A stretch of 64,000 nucleotides of DNA from Paralvinella palmiformis (taxonomy: Eukaryota; Annelida; Polychaeta; Terebellida; Alvinellidae), in assembly GCA_025642065.1 (NCBI GenBank), contig JAODUP010000041.1, positions 1 through 64,000 on the forward strand, in the 5' to 3' direction. A model generated the notes under the pieces. The model was not told the DNA's origin and searched no databases. It saw nothing but the letters and a program-made list of their open reading frames with translations. Below are positions 30,826 to 43,336 of this stretch, piece after piece. Each line of letters starts with the position of its first letter. Positions within the stretch are counted from its first letter, which is position 1. The translations under genes were made by a program, and so were the position numbers.

Positions 30826-31290
30826 GTGTGCGTGCGGTTGATATAGGTAGGATTTGTTTAGCTATTCGAACCAAGAATGAAGATGAGGCCAGCATCTAGG
30901 GCATCGAGATGTTCTGATGTGTAGGCTACTTTTGAATCACAACTAATTACTGCTGATTGTAGACTGTGGTGTCAAATTAGTCATCTTGTATATGTGTTAA
31001 CTTAATATTAAATAACACGTAAGTGTTGTTTACTGGCAGCTGTGCATTTTGTATGTCCTGGCGCTTTCGTTACATAGCCTACATACGTACAATTGTTTCA
31101 CTGTGGACGTGAACCACTTGTCACGAACAAAAGGGGAATCAGCTGACCCCGACAGGCTGATGGTGTACCCAGAAATATATATATAGGTCTACACGTGAAG
31201 AGGTTTTTTTGTATGGTTAGGTTTAACTATGTATAGATTTATTGGAGGTATAGGTTTTAAATGATGTTTAGGTATTGATATTCTGAGCCA
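30826..31290 (+). repeat. interspersed repeat R1, copy B (diverged)
   Basis: In the same order as other R1 copies: GGATTTGTTTAGCTATTCGAA, the GTGGTGTCAAA block, the CATAGCC block, and the end ATTTATTGGAGGTATAGG...GATGTTTAGGTATTGAT. It is strongly diverged, so older. It faces copy C tail to tail. Confidence 0.6.
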
Positions 31291-31329
31291 GTGCCACCCT
31301 GTGTGTTTTGGGGTACATATAAAGAGGCA

Positions 31330-32200
31330 ACAGGCACAGAGCATCAACATATCTAAACATCCTTCGAAACCTACCTCCATAAATCTAAATACAAATACAA
31401 CTATACATACATTAATCTAAAAATATAAAATGTTCCATACTTCCACATATTGATACATGTATGCGTATACCTAAGTATGTGTCTAGTCTACTCATCAGCC
31501 TGTGGGAACCAGTTAATTCGCTTTTCGTACGCAACAAATATGTCACGCCCACAGGAAAGCGGCTACATGCAGGCTACGTACAAAAAGCGGAAGCACGTAA
31601 AACACATACCATTTGATACCACAGCTCGCAACAAACAACACGTGCGTTTGGTTCAATGGTGACTTGCTACATACATATCATAACTATTTTGACACCACAG
31701 TTTACATTCAACACTAATTTTCTGTGGTCCAAAAGAAACCTGAATATAAAACATTTCGACACCTCAGATGCTGACCTCAGATTTATTCTGTGTTCGAATA
31801 ACTAAATAAATCCTAACTATATGACCCATATATATCGGTACACGTCCGATTAGTCTGGCGTCGAAGTTCTTCTCTAACCTCAGTGAAAATCAAGCCTTTT
31901 ATATACCCTCAGTGTGTTAACAAACATTACAGTTTGTTCACCACAACAAAATGTACACTAACTCAGTATGGACTCACTGAAGCGATTTAACTAAAATATA
32001 AACAAAGTAGCAATACCGCACAATGGATTATTACTGGACTAGAACGAAATATCGTCTAAAACTTGAGTAAATACTATGATTTACTCGAACCTAACAGCTA
32101 ACCCTCATACGTTTCCGTTCATCACTAAGGGAACGTTCATTCACGCTTAATTTAGCGTCCCTAAGTATATGCAGTTAGGTGTGGTGGGATCTAAATTAAA
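31330..32200 (-). repeat. interspersed repeat R1, copy C
   Basis: Closely matches copy D (40,790-41,632) over about 840 bases, from ATCAACATATCTAAACATCC to GTCCCTAAG. Shared landmarks include ATGTCACGCCCACAGGAAAG and TACTGGACTAGAACGAAATA. The 60-70-codon frame shared with copy D reflects recent copying, not a gene. Confidence 0.85.
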
Positions 32201-32632
32201 GCGCCTATCCACTTGATCTATTTGACCCATGGTCGAGAACAGCGGATTTCAGACAGATCTCCGATACTGCGAATGACACGTCGGGATTATAATAGCTATA
32301 CATTTAACAAATTTCCTATATCGGTGTAATCTAATTACTCATAATATGGGAAAAAACTCTGTCCGCAGCTTAATACCCATGGAGATGCCTGCCGGAGTAA
32401 CAAACGACTCCAGGAGTATAAATCCATCAAGCAGCATTGTATGAATTAATAGGTCGTTTCGCCAGAGAACATAAGAGGACAACAGGTTTTCGTGATGTTT
32501 ATCATTCTTACAGAATTATGACCAAATGACTACTACCTAAATAATAATTCTAATACATCAGACAATAGTAGAAATAATAGTATTTTCACTCAGCCCAAAA
32601 TAGCACTGGCACACACACACACACACGCACAC

Positions 32633-32668
<36 letters not shown>

Positions 32669-32854
32669 GCTTTCTTCATCTCTTTGGCTCTCAAATCGGC
32701 ACACTTTCAACGGCATCTTCATCTTGTAAAGATAGCCAGAAATCAATCGAATTAGTAAAACAAAAGCAGTCAACAACTCTTTGGCTTTCTTCTGTTTAGT
32801 TTTCTTTAACTTTAAAGCTGTTGAAGACTTCCACTGCAACGACTGAGCCTTGGT
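32201..32854. other. spacer with (CA)n
   Basis: AT-rich. Holds a (CA)n tract with CACGCA variants at 32,609-32,670. No gene. Confidence 0.4.
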
Positions 32855-33145
32855 TTCTAGATGGTTACCGATCCACCCAACAGGCTGGGAACAAACTCAG
32901 CGGTCACACTGTCCATACCCAAATCACCGTTAAAATAGTGTGTGCAGAACTGTCGCTAATCGTAAGCGTCATTAGCAATTTCTTGGACGGTCAACCGACG
33001 GTCTTCTATTATCAAACTGTATATTTGGTCAATAACATATGAATTTCTGCTTGTTGACAGCCTACCAGATCGCTGATCACCGTCAACGGATGTTCAGCCA
33101 TCCTTATACAGGTTAAACCATTCTTTAATTTGTATAAACCCCATT
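32855..33145 (-). pseudogene. mariner/Tc1-group transposase fragment
   Basis: The minus-strand reading gives KEWFNLYKDG, then DQRSGRLSTSR, LIIEDRRLTVQEIAN and, after a stop, LGMDSVTAEFVPSLL. This is the paired helix-turn-helix region typical of mariner-like transposases (W...F..G..s..d..r.GRpst). At least two in-frame stops are present and no DDE/DDD core follows. Confidence 0.7.
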
Positions 33146-33179
33146 ATCATAACTCGGTGTGATAAAACATCAGCAAATG

Positions 33180-33877
33180 TAGGACTTCATTTTGTTGTAC
33201 CACAGGGATCCGTTTTGGCACCAAAGAATTACTGTATGTATATGAAACCAGTTGGTGAAATTATTAAACGGCATAATATTATATATAATTTTCAAGTGAA
33301 GCTTGTGTTAAAGTATTTGGATGAACTGCAACATGTTGATAAGACCGAACTAACTCTTTTTAAAATACATTCTTCCATATATATGTGAGAAATCTAGGCC
33401 TTTTTATCGCACAATACTCTAGGAATAGAGCAGCAGGCAAACTATATGTGTAAGTCCTGTTATTATCAAATAAGAATAATATCCCTCTCTATGAAAAATC
33501 GCCTACGCCGAGTCCAGAGCTGTGCTGTGCGTCTGGTGGCACCACTGTATCAAAACGATCTGACCCAAAATTATATACCAATTAAAATACTTTGATCAGA
33601 GTACTGTTGATTCGTTTTTGACGGAGATAAATATCTCCGAGCATCAGCTCTCGGGCTGTGGAATAAGTTCACAAGTCATATTAAACTTCCACTAAGTAAA
33701 GAAATATTTTGTACGCTTCTTAAAGCCCGCTTATTTAAATTAGCCTATTTATTATATATAAACCAGTGTATTAATGTATCAAAAGTGTTTGTATTATATG
33801 AGCTTAGAACATGTTTTAATTATGTTTTAAATGTAAAGCGCCCGAGAACAATTCAAATTGAATGAGGCGCTATATAA

Positions 33878-33912
<35 letters not shown>
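33180..33912 (+). mobile_element. CR1-like LINE 3' fragment
   Basis: Contains the RT signature VVPQGSVLAP, then after decay RRVQSCAVRLVAP, LRASALGLWNKFTSHI and LKARLFKLAYL. It ends in the CR1-type 3' UTR AAAGCGCC...GAGGCGCTATATAAATT with an (ATT)n tail. Several stops and frameshifts. Confidence 0.65.
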
Positions 33913-34052
33913 CATAGCATCGTTGCTGAATATCTGCTGAGTCTTACGAATTATTTCAACTTGGGTATCACAAACCTTTTGGGGAATTCGATGCAATAAC
34001 GCTGCTCAACACGTTCCATTATTGTAAGCAAAAATTGTCCTTTTCATTAACC

Positions 34053-34138
<86 letters not shown>

Positions 34139-35012
34139 CAAAACACATTCATGAATCGATATTATAAAACTAAGGTCAAGCTTATCAAACAATATCAGTT
34201 ATCTATCAATCACAAAACAAAATAGTATCTAAAGCATTACCTGTAAAAATAATTTATCACAATATAATGTGAAAAACTGTTCTAGCTGTTTATAAGAGCT
34301 TTTGCTATAAAGGCTCCTATAGACTCATTTAGTGGAACAAATAAAAATGTATTATATAATGCTCTGATTACATCAACCAAACTTATGATCATTGTCATTT
34401 ACACAATACGACTAACCCCAGGTGTACAGTCTACAATAAGTAAATAGTATTTGGTTGAGTTTGCACGTTTTAATATTTGATGCTTTGTAGTACTGGCTAG
34501 AAGCTGAATAAGCTCAAATTGGATATCTTTTCCGAGATAGTGAACCGTTGCTTCTTTATCTTTAGCTCTAAGCTAAAGCTTATTCATGATCGGATCAGAG
34601 AGGGCTATCTTTTCATTTGTACCAGAGAATAGCTAAGTTTGCATGACAAGAACTCTTATTGAAGCAATAAAACGTTACAAGGCTTGTCGTCAATACTATT
34701 TTTTTGTCTAAGTTTCTCTTTGTTAATAACATCAATTGTTTTTGTTTCTTTAGATAAGCGCCGTTCAAGTTCACTGCATGTTTACTGGTTTTGTAATTGT
34801 TCAGAATTCGTCTCATCAGAATATGTTATTTCTAGAGTTTTACCAAACATGATGCAAGAACCTTTAATGCATTAGTTTCTTTTCATTAAAATCAGAAATA
34901 TGACGTATTTTCGTTCTCATCGATAACAGTTTGGTTCGGAAAAATAAACTTCATAGCTGAAACTTGCAAGTATGTGTACATTAACAACTAGACAATTAAC
35001 ACCCTACACTAC
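33913..35012. other. intergenic, no gene recognised
   Basis: Contains about 42 TA units at 34,056-34,138. Otherwise AT-rich without recognisable features. Confidence 0.45.
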
Positions 35013-37589
35013 ATGTATACCAGGGTCGGGGTCATAGCAATTGGTAATTGTAATCGATTGTAATCGATTACATTATCTCAAGTAGTCGTGATCGTAATCG
35101 CCATTTCCAGATGCACTGTAATCGAAATCGTAATCGATTAGATTGTAAATGTAATCGTATTCAGCGATTACTTTCACGATTACACAATCTGTTTGATTAT
35201 TTACCATATGATATCCTGTCAGAGATAATGGTTTGTATGTAAGGCAAAAGATAACAATAGAACTGATTTACCAATTGACCGACTGCTGTCATATTTATAC
35301 ACATGATTATTTGTCAGTTTATTGGTTCAATGAACATGAAAGGAAAATGTGTTGAAACTTTGCTTCAGGTGCTGCCGCTATGTGGTATCTAACCAGAAAA
35401 GTCGACATAGGACATCTCGAGACTAGGGTCGGATCCAACACAACCGAGAAACAAACCAGAACGACAACCTCCGAAAGTGAAACTACCCAGAGATAGTCAT
35501 CTGAGCTGAGACCCCACGAGAGATGTCTAATGAAACGACGTACAGATGTCGCGATGAGAGGCCTACAGAGTACATATGTCGTGATGAGAGGTCTACAGTG
35601 TACAGATGTCATGATGGGAGGCCTACAGCGTACAGATGTAGTGATGCGATGTTTAATGATACGACATACAGAATACGTCCTAAAGAAAATGAGGAGCAGC
35701 ATTACCAGTCGTTGGGTAGGAACACCAAAACTCTACGCTGTAGTTACTGTGAATAGACAAATCACCGCGAAGATAGATGTCACCATCAGTGTCCTATTAA
35801 CTGTCACTCCTGTGGTTCCAAAGGACCCAAATCTCAGTACTGTGATTCTAATGCGGATGTGTATTGAAGATGTGGCCAAGAAGAGAGTGCCACATACTCT
35901 GATACTAAACTCACCAATAGCATACATATTAAAAAATATTGAATTACAAGAACTCATTGGGTTTTATATACAAAATATACATAATCTAAAAATTGGTATT
36001 ATTAATATCAATAATTCAAGAAAGAAAACTTGACGAATGGACGTGGAGCAGTTTGCTCTAAATGGTTTTAATCTGTATCGACATGATCATACGGAACATT
36101 CCGAATGTATCATGGTGTACATCCGAAACTATCTTCCTCAACGTGAACGTTATGATCTTGTAGTTGCCTCTCAAAACAAAAAATCTGGTCGAGTCGAATC
36201 TGTTGTAGTGTAAATTATCATTAATGGTATAAAATGGCTTTTATTTAATGTATACAGACAATCAACTGTAACGAATGTACATTTTAAGACATGTATGGAA
36301 AATATATTGGCTAAATGCACAACAGAGATAATCAACTTTGTGATTTATGGCGACATGAATATTAATATGTTAAAATCTAATAATTGTTTGAATGATTTAT
36401 TTGATGTATATGGTGTGAAAAGGCCATAAATGTCAAAAATAAGTTCAGAAGAAAATTTTATAAATTTAAATCTCCTGCTAATTGGGAGAGATATCGCCAA
36501 CATCGAAATAATGTGACTAAGCAGCGAAGACAATGTATGAAGGAATATCTGCATAATAGATGTGCCAAGTCAGACTGCGGTAAACAATTGTGGAAATGTA
36601 TAAAACCGCTAATATCTAATAAAAATTGTACAAAAAGCAATGATAACATTCTCATGGAAAGTGACAATGTTGTGAATAATTCGACTGATGTCGGTAATTT
36701 GATGAATCAGTACTGTAATGTATGTAAATGCCACTAAAACAATGGGATATGATGATTCCATCTCCCAGGGTGACACGTTTGATGACATTGTTAGTATACA
36801 TGTTAATAATGGTAGTGTGTTGTATATTAAAGACAACATTGCCACAAACAACTCTATATTTTCTTTCAAAATTGTTGAACCTACGCATGTGTTTAATATC
36901 TTGCGAAAGGTTAAAACTTAAAAAAAACTGGCTTTGACAATATTCCGCCAAAACTTGTAAAATACGGTGCTCATATACTATGTAACACTATTACCCATCT
37001 TATAAACAAAAGTATTTCTGCTCACACTTTTCCAGATGTACTTATATGTGCAGAGGTATCATCTATTTTTAAGAAGGGTGATATTTGGGACAAAAAGAAC
37101 TATCGGCCGGTCAGTGTGCTTCCTTGTATGAGTAGTGTTTGAAAATATTTTAATTGATCAGATGAACGATTTTCTAGAACCAATATTATCGTCTTATTTG
37201 TCTGAATTCAGAAAAGGTTACAGATACCAAAGTGTAGTGTTGCGCTTAGTTGAAAATTGTAAGTCTAACTTAGATAAAGGAAGACTCAGTGGCGCCCTCC
37301 TAACATATCTTTCAAAAGCGTTCGATTGTCTATCATATTAATTAATTATTTCGAAGTTATGTGCATACGGTTTTAATGAAAATGCATGCATGTTGATAGA
37401 AAATTATTTTACAAATCGTAAACAACACGTTTAAGTCATAAGTCAGTTCATACTTTTCACACGTAATGTCCTTTGTAATGCAGTAAATATAGATAATATC
37501 ATATTACACCCATTGAGATCTGTAAAACCTTTAGGTGAAACCTTTTAATGACCATGTTACTACAATATGTAGAAATTCTAGTGGAAGTC

Positions 37590-38770
37590 TATAAGATAGA
37601 TAGATATAGATAGATATATTTATTTCCAAATTCACAAGTAGTACATTATACAATAACAAATACATAATATATCAAACATATAATTACATGTGAATTTGGT
37701 GGACCGATGTAGCGTGAGCTGTTTTTAATCGGCCCCAAGGTAGTAAGTATTGAAATTGCATGCAAATATTGATGGCAAAACAAAGAACGGTATTTAAATG
37801 CCAGGTCGCGGTGACACTGATACAAATAGGTGGGCGAGAAAGACGGGAGACCGGATTCTGGTATTATCATTATGAGCTCATCATTTCTTACGACACTGTT
37901 TGCAAAAGGTGTTTGTACATTTCACTGTTTCAGGGTATGACGTTAAAATATAACTTTTTATTTTACCTTTAAAATGAGTCTTCGAATTACAAGCAGGGAC
38001 AGTACGAATCCACTTATTTCATATATCAGGAAAATTATAAAGAGTTAGTCTATTAGAGAATGTGGAGTCGCATTGAACAATGCTTATCAAATCAGATTGA
38101 TATGTTAAATGATTTCCCCCGATACCACAGCTTAAACTATACACGCTCTCAAATGATCGCGGTATCTTTTATTGACGAAATCGCGCATAAATACGGCAAT
38201 TTGAAACTCATGTAAATCATTCAGCTTCAGTATCTTGGAGCATTTAAAAAGGGAATCATTGTGGCTTTTGTACCACGAGTTGTAAATTGTCCGTATGGCA
38301 CGTTTTTGTCAAAATTTAGTTTTACACAAAATAGCTTCATTAGCATTTCCCCAAGCTAGTATCCCATATGAGAAGTGTGGATGTATTAAAGCTGCTTATA
38401 ATGTGTTTAGACTAGTGTACGGCAAAAAATGTTTCACCTGGTTTATAGCATATAATGATTTGGAGATTTTGTTGTTAATGTGAGTCAGTTGGTATTTCCA
38501 TGAGAGTGACTCATCTATGTATATACCAAGAACTTGGTAGTTTTATTAGTTAAAGTGGAACCAACTTGCTCTAAGTTAGTGTTGTTGATAGACACATGAA
38601 GACCTTCGTAATCACATTTTCTTTGTCCAGCTGTAAAAACAATAAATTTAGTTTTATTTCGATTCAGGGAAAGGCAGTTTGCGCAAAACCTCTCATACAA
38701 ACAATTCACAGCATAATTAGACTTTGAGTATAATCGATTTATATCATTATCGCTAAAATACATGGTACCA
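37590..38770 (-). mobile_element. LINE-Y (second LINE, minus strand), 5'-truncated
   Basis: The minus-strand reading gives YFSDNDINRLYSKSNYAV, LSLNRNKTKFIVFTAG, LEQVGSTL and, after a frameshift, YIDESLSW, HINNKISKSLYAINQ, ALIHPHFSYGILAWG and QKRAIRTI: the RT C-terminal and post-RT region. It ends in 3' UTR and a (GATA)-type tail near 37,590. It sits in the middle of LINE-X copy 2. Confidence 0.75.
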
Positions 38771-38897
38771 AAATATCTACATGAAATGTTTTGTTGTGCA
38801 TGATTCAGCCTATGATATGAGAAATTCTATGAATATTGTTATGCCAAATTTTAATACTCTTAAGTATGGTAAAAACTCTGTCTCTTATACTGGTGGA

Positions 38898-39088
38898 TGA
38901 TGATGGTGATGATTGATGTTTTACGGCCACTTTTGTGCACAAGGTAGGCTAAATGGGCCGAGTGGCCTCCAAAGGTAATGAGACGAAGTGAAAGACGAAA
39001 CAACCTTCAGATATGTCCTCGCCGGGATTCGAACACGGGTGGTAGTGATCTGTGGTCCAACATGCTACCGCTAGACAACGGAGGCGCC
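38898..39088 (-). mobile_element. SINE family 1 inside LINE-X, 16-bp target duplication
   Basis: A full-length copy flanked by CTCTTATACTGGTGGA at 38,882-38,897 and 39,089-39,104. Removing one duplicate restores the LINE-X C-terminal frame (KNSVSYTGGKLW), so the SINE arrived after the LINE. Confidence 0.92.
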
Positions 39089-39970
39089 CTCTTATACTGG
39101 TGGAAAGTTATGGAATATACTTAATAATGAAACAAAACAAGCTATTAATATAAAGGTGTTTAGAAGATGTATTATGTTATAGAATGTACCAACATTTTCT
39201 TATTTTAACTGCACGTATTGCTCATTGAAATGTATGTAATTTGCTTGTCACCTATCTTTTTAAACACAACATCATATTTCATATAATCATCTGTTATTAT
39301 TGGTATCATACCTTTTCATCTGTAATCATCTTCCTTTATCATACATGATCATTCTGTCAATAGCTTTTAGATAGTGATTCCTGTTGTACTTGTACCGAAT
39401 TTAAATAAATTCTATCTTCTCTTATCTTATCTTATTATAAGTCATATAAACAGTCATTTCAGATTAACTCGTGGTGTTTTCACACGTTTAAGCCTAAACT
39501 AGTCACACATCTAGTAATCGTGCGTGGCTTCTTTCTGACACACCGTCGTTTTATCTACAGCTGCAAACGATCCTGATTGGCCAGCAGTGTGATGACGAAC
39601 AGCCAATCAAGCTAAAGCACGCGTTAGTGAACATAAACAAGGCTACAAGCTGGCCCCCGATCGACATACGGGATGACAACGTGGACATTAGACGGAGATC
39701 AAAGGTCGAAGTACGGGGTTAGGAGGTGGTCGAGTTATAGAAGAAAAAATACAATTTTAAAGCAGAGCAATAATTTTAGAATCATATACATGTTTGTGTT
39801 ATATACATTGTAATCATGATTGTAACCATGATTACTTTACAATGTAATCATAATCGATTACATTCAGAATGAATGTAATCGTAATCCTAATCATAATATT
39901 TTCAAGTAATCGTAACAGTAATCGTAATCGATTACCGTAGTCCTGTAATCGCCCCAACCCTGATGTATTA

Positions 39971-40149
39971 CTATTGATTTTTGTATAATTCCTCCTATGA
40001 AAAATTACTTCGTTTACCAATAAGAAATTAGATAAAATATCTGTCGACAATGATTAGAAATATTACAATCTTTTCAGAACTATCACACATCCACAGCTAT
40101 GACTTCTGCGGTATCTCTTTCTTTCTCTCTATCTATGTAACTATCTATG

Positions 40150-40208
<59 letters not shown>

Positions 40209-40429
40209 GTGTCTGCTGCCTGCCTGCCGATCTGTCTGCCAGTCTGTCTGCCTGGCGATCTCTCTGCCTGCCTGCCGATATGTCTGCATGCCTGCCAATC
40301 TATCTGCCTCCCTGCCGATCTGCCTGCCTGCCGATCTGCCTGCCTGTCTGCCGATCTGTCTACCTGCCTCCCTGTGTGTGTCTGTGTGCGTGTCAATTAT
40401 ATCCTTAATTATATTTTCTGGCCTCCAGT

Positions 40430-40460
<31 letters not shown>

Positions 40461-40789
40461 TCTTAAGCCCCTATATTCTATTGTGTTAACGATAGAGTTA
40501 CAATACAACCCACATAAAGATTCATCACAAATACTGAATGAATCTCATTCTGTTATCAACAAATTATGTTGTAAATATGAGCTTACTCAGTTAATTAATA
40601 CTGCCAAAAATGGCCATTGTTTTGATTATGCTGTTCGCTGAAGTCCCAATTGTGTTATAAATATTGTGGGCAATACAAGGTTAGTTTCGGGGTTTATGAT
40701 GCGGGAAAAAACAAAGGCGACTTGATAGCTTTGTGTCCACCCAGAGTTTTGGTACGAACAAAACGAGACATTAGTTTGTGTGTGTGTGT
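39971..40789. other. intergenic with tetranucleotide repeats
   Basis: Holds (CTAT)n at 40,128-40,209, then a degenerate CTGCCTGCCGAT-type array to about 40,380 and a short (TA)n run at 40,428-40,458. Frames over these (LSIYLSIY, CLPACRS) are repeat artefacts. Confidence 0.6.
40128..40380. repeat. (CTAT)n followed by degenerate CTGCC/CGAT repeat
   Basis: About 17 CTAT units abut a 170-base degenerate array of CTGCCTGCCGATCTGTCTGC-like units. Confidence 0.9.
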
Positions 40790-41632
40790 GTGTTTTTTAT
40801 TCATATAGAATCAACATATCTAAACATCCTTCGAGACCTACCTCCATAAATCTAAATATAATAACAACTATACATACATCAATTTAAATATAAAATATTC
40901 TATACCTCCACATATCAATAGATATGCGTGTATACCTATGCATCTGTCCGGTCTACTCATCAGCCTGTGGGTCAAAGCTAATTCGCTTTTCGTACGCGAC
41001 AAATATGTCACGCCCACAGGAAAGCGGCTACATGCAGGCTACGTACAAAAAGCGGAAGCACGTAAAAAACATACCATTTGATACCACAGCTCGCAGCAAA
41101 CAACACGTGCGTGTGGTTCATTGGCGACTTACTACATAATATGATAAATACCTTGACAACACAGTTTACATTCAACACTAATTTTATGTGGTCCAAAAGA
41201 AACCTGTATATAAATATTTCGACACCTTAGATGCTGACCTCAGCTTTATTCTGGGTTCGAATAACTAATTAAATCCTACGTATATGAACTGTTTGGAGAT
41301 TCATATCTGACTGGTCTAGCGTAGCCAGTTCTCCTCTAAAGTGAGTGAAAAGTTAGGCCTTTAATAGGCCATTGGCGTGCTAACAAACATTACAGTGTGT
41401 TGACCACGTGATTCGATGTACACCAACTCCGTATGGAATCAGTGAAGTGATTCAGCTAAAATAAAAACAAAGTAGCAATACTGCACAATGGATTATTACT
41501 GGACTAGAACGAAATATCGCCTCAAACCTGAGTAAATACTATGATTTACTCGAACCTAAAAGCTAATCCTCACAGGTTTCCGTTCATCACTGAGTGAACG
41601 TTCATCCACGCCTAATCTAGTGTCCCTAAGAT
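40790..41632 (-). repeat. interspersed repeat R1, copy D
   Basis: Matches copy C (31,330-32,200) almost throughout, including ATGTCACGCCCACAGGAAAG and the end GTCCCTAAG, after which the two copies diverge. Confidence 0.85.
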
Positions 41633-41639
41633 CTTTTTT

Positions 41640-41644
41640 TCTAA

Positions 41645-41686
<42 letters not shown>

Positions 41687-41802
41687 ATATGTGTGTGTGT
41701 GTGTGTGTGAGTGTATATATGTATATGTATAAGATAGTTAAGTCGCTGTCAAACACACAAACAAACAAACAAACAAACACACAAACACACACACACACAC
41801 AC

Positions 41803-41841
<39 letters not shown>

Positions 41842-42026
41842 ATTAGAAACAAATGAGATTCAGTATTTGTGATGACTTTTTATGGTGGCTGTATTATAAC
41901 TCTATTGTTAGAAAAGTAAAGTATGGGAGCATAAAAAGCATATATATATATATATATATATATATATCCTACAGAGGTCCGCAAAATATCGTAGTGATAT
42001 ACAGTGAGTTATAATATAACTTAATA
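41640..42026. other. microsatellite-rich upstream region of the sulfotransferase
   Basis: (TA)n, (GT)n, (CAAA)n/(CA)n and (TA)n tracts at 41,647-41,838 and 41,940-41,967. The last 60 bases before ATG 42,027 are likely 5' UTR; no TATA box separable from the TA repeats can be claimed. Confidence 0.5.
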
Positions 42027-42686
42027 ATGGCGGACTATAGGTTTCCTGGCGAATGGATAAAAGATGATATGGTTCTTCAGGAAAATATAACGAGTGAAAT
42101 AATTTCAAGATTGGAGTCATTTGACATGATACAAGGAGATGTTCTCGTGGCTACCTATCCCAAAACAGGTGAGATCTTGAATTGATTGATACTGATCAAG
42201 TTTATTAGTATATTACTAGTAAAATACTAGCACTATTACAAATATTAGTTTAGTACTAAGGAATAATGACGGCAAGCAAGAACAGCAATAAGTAAATAAT
42301 TTAATTTGTAATAAATAATAATTTATTTTTTATACTTCTAGGAACGACTTGGCTACAAGAACTAGTTTGGTTGGTGTGTAATAATGGTGATACGAATAAA
42401 TCACGCTCCGTAAATTTAAATGCACGTATCCCGTACTTAGAATGTAATATAGGAGGTGAATCCGGTCTTGAAATAGTATGTTCACTTCTTTGATTGATTT
42501 CTTAAATGTCATGCTATTGTAGCTTAACCTATATATTAGGGATATAATACTAAATGTAACAGGATTATAACATTTGCTTAAAACAGGAAACAATGCACGA
42601 ATTGTATGATTGTGCGCGTGTTTGTGTGTATTTTATGCATGTGCCTGCATATACAAGTACGTACGCACACACACACACGCACACAC

Positions 42687-42729
<43 letters not shown>

Positions 42730-43336
42730 GTAACTTCAGTTGCAGAGAAAATCACCTCCTCATCTAATGATGACACATCTCCGGAGTGACACATTTCGTA
42801 CTCAGATCGAGGCAGGAAAGGTGAACATCATAATTGGAATCCGTAATCCCAAAGATACACTCGTCTCCTTCTACCATTTCTACCGGATGAATCGAAATCT
42901 TGGTAACTTCAAAGGTAGCTGGGACGATTTCTTCGAATTACACAAAACTAAGCATATACTGTGTGGTGATTATTTCCAGTGGTATTCTAGTTGGCTTCAA
43001 TACAAAGACAAGCCTAATGTTCTTTTGGTAAAATACGAAGACATGCATAGCCGAATGCCAGACATCATTAAAGATGTTTCGAATTTCTTGGGCAAAGACC
43101 TACCTCAGAATATAATTGATGACATTGTTCGACATCTGAGTTTTGATAACATGAGTACAAATAATATGGTGAATCGAAGTATAATGACTACTTTTGACAA
43201 TAAAATTTCACCTTTCTTGAGAAAAGGCAAGATCGGAGATTGGAATAATTACTTTTCGAAAGAACAGTCTGATATTATTGATAAATCTTACAAAACTATA
43301 ATTGAACCGCTTGGAGTCACTTTAAGTTTCGAGTAA
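42027..43336 (+). CDS. cytosolic sulfotransferase (SULT family)
   Basis: Three exons, 42027-42168, 42342-42475 and 42740-43336, give 290 aa, the usual length of cytosolic sulfotransferases. These enzymes move sulfate from PAPS to hydroxyl or amine groups of small molecules such as phenols and steroids. The 5'-phosphosulfate loop is YPKTGTTW, split by the first intron. The catalytic histidine sits in MTHLR (family consensus KTHLP). The 3'-phosphate site is IRNPKDTLVSFYHF, and the PAPS-binding end motif is RKGKIGDWNNYF. YFQWYSSW and LLVKYEDM also match the family. No signal peptide or membrane helix, consistent with the cytosol. Borders are AG|GTGAGA, ATA|GTATGT and CTTCTAG, CTTCAG, all in phase. 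ATG 42,027 gives MADYRFPGEW, a normal SULT N-terminus. Substrate cannot be told. Confidence 0.92.
42660..42728. repeat. (CA)n(TA)n microsatellite in sulfotransferase intron 2
   Basis: CA units with CACGCA variants, then about 20 TA units ending 10 bases before the acceptor AACTTCAG. Confidence 0.9.

Larger units (their letters stand above)
35360..39435 (+). mobile_element. LINE-X copy 2, interrupted by LINE-Y and a SINE
   Basis: Parts in order: zinc knuckles of an ORF1 gag-like protein (CSYC.x4.H.x4.C then CHSCGSKG); apurinic-type endonuclease remnants (IYGDMNINML at about 36,347); RT N-terminal part (CGKQLWKCIKPLI, GFDNIPPKLV, KKNYRPVSVLPC, LSKAFDCL at about 37,305); then, beyond the LINE-Y insertion, the C-terminus (PKYLHEMF, MPNFNTLKYGKNSVSY, KVFRRCIML) and a tail of TCTTATCTTATCTTA. 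Multiple stops; inactive. The C-terminus aligns with copy 1 at 28,829-30,405. Confidence 0.75.
35021..39962. mobile_element. hAT-like element enlarged by nested retrotransposons
   Basis: The left end CAGGGTCGGGGTCAT and the complement of the right end CAGGGTTGGGGCGAT are matching terminal repeats. Inside each end are arrays of GTAATCGATTAC-type words. Flanks are ATGTATAC (35,013-35,020) and ATGTATTA (39,963-39,970), an 8-bp target duplication with two changes, as for hAT elements. Most of the inside is LINE-X and its insertions; no hAT transposase is seen, so the original element was probably a short non-autonomous one. Confidence 0.65.

Noticed and set aside
31450..31662. Frame shared with 40,924-41,139 (MSRPQESGYMQATYKKRKH)
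   Set aside because: It lies in repeat R1 copies C and D. Similarity reflects recent duplication of the repeat; copies B and E do not keep the frame.
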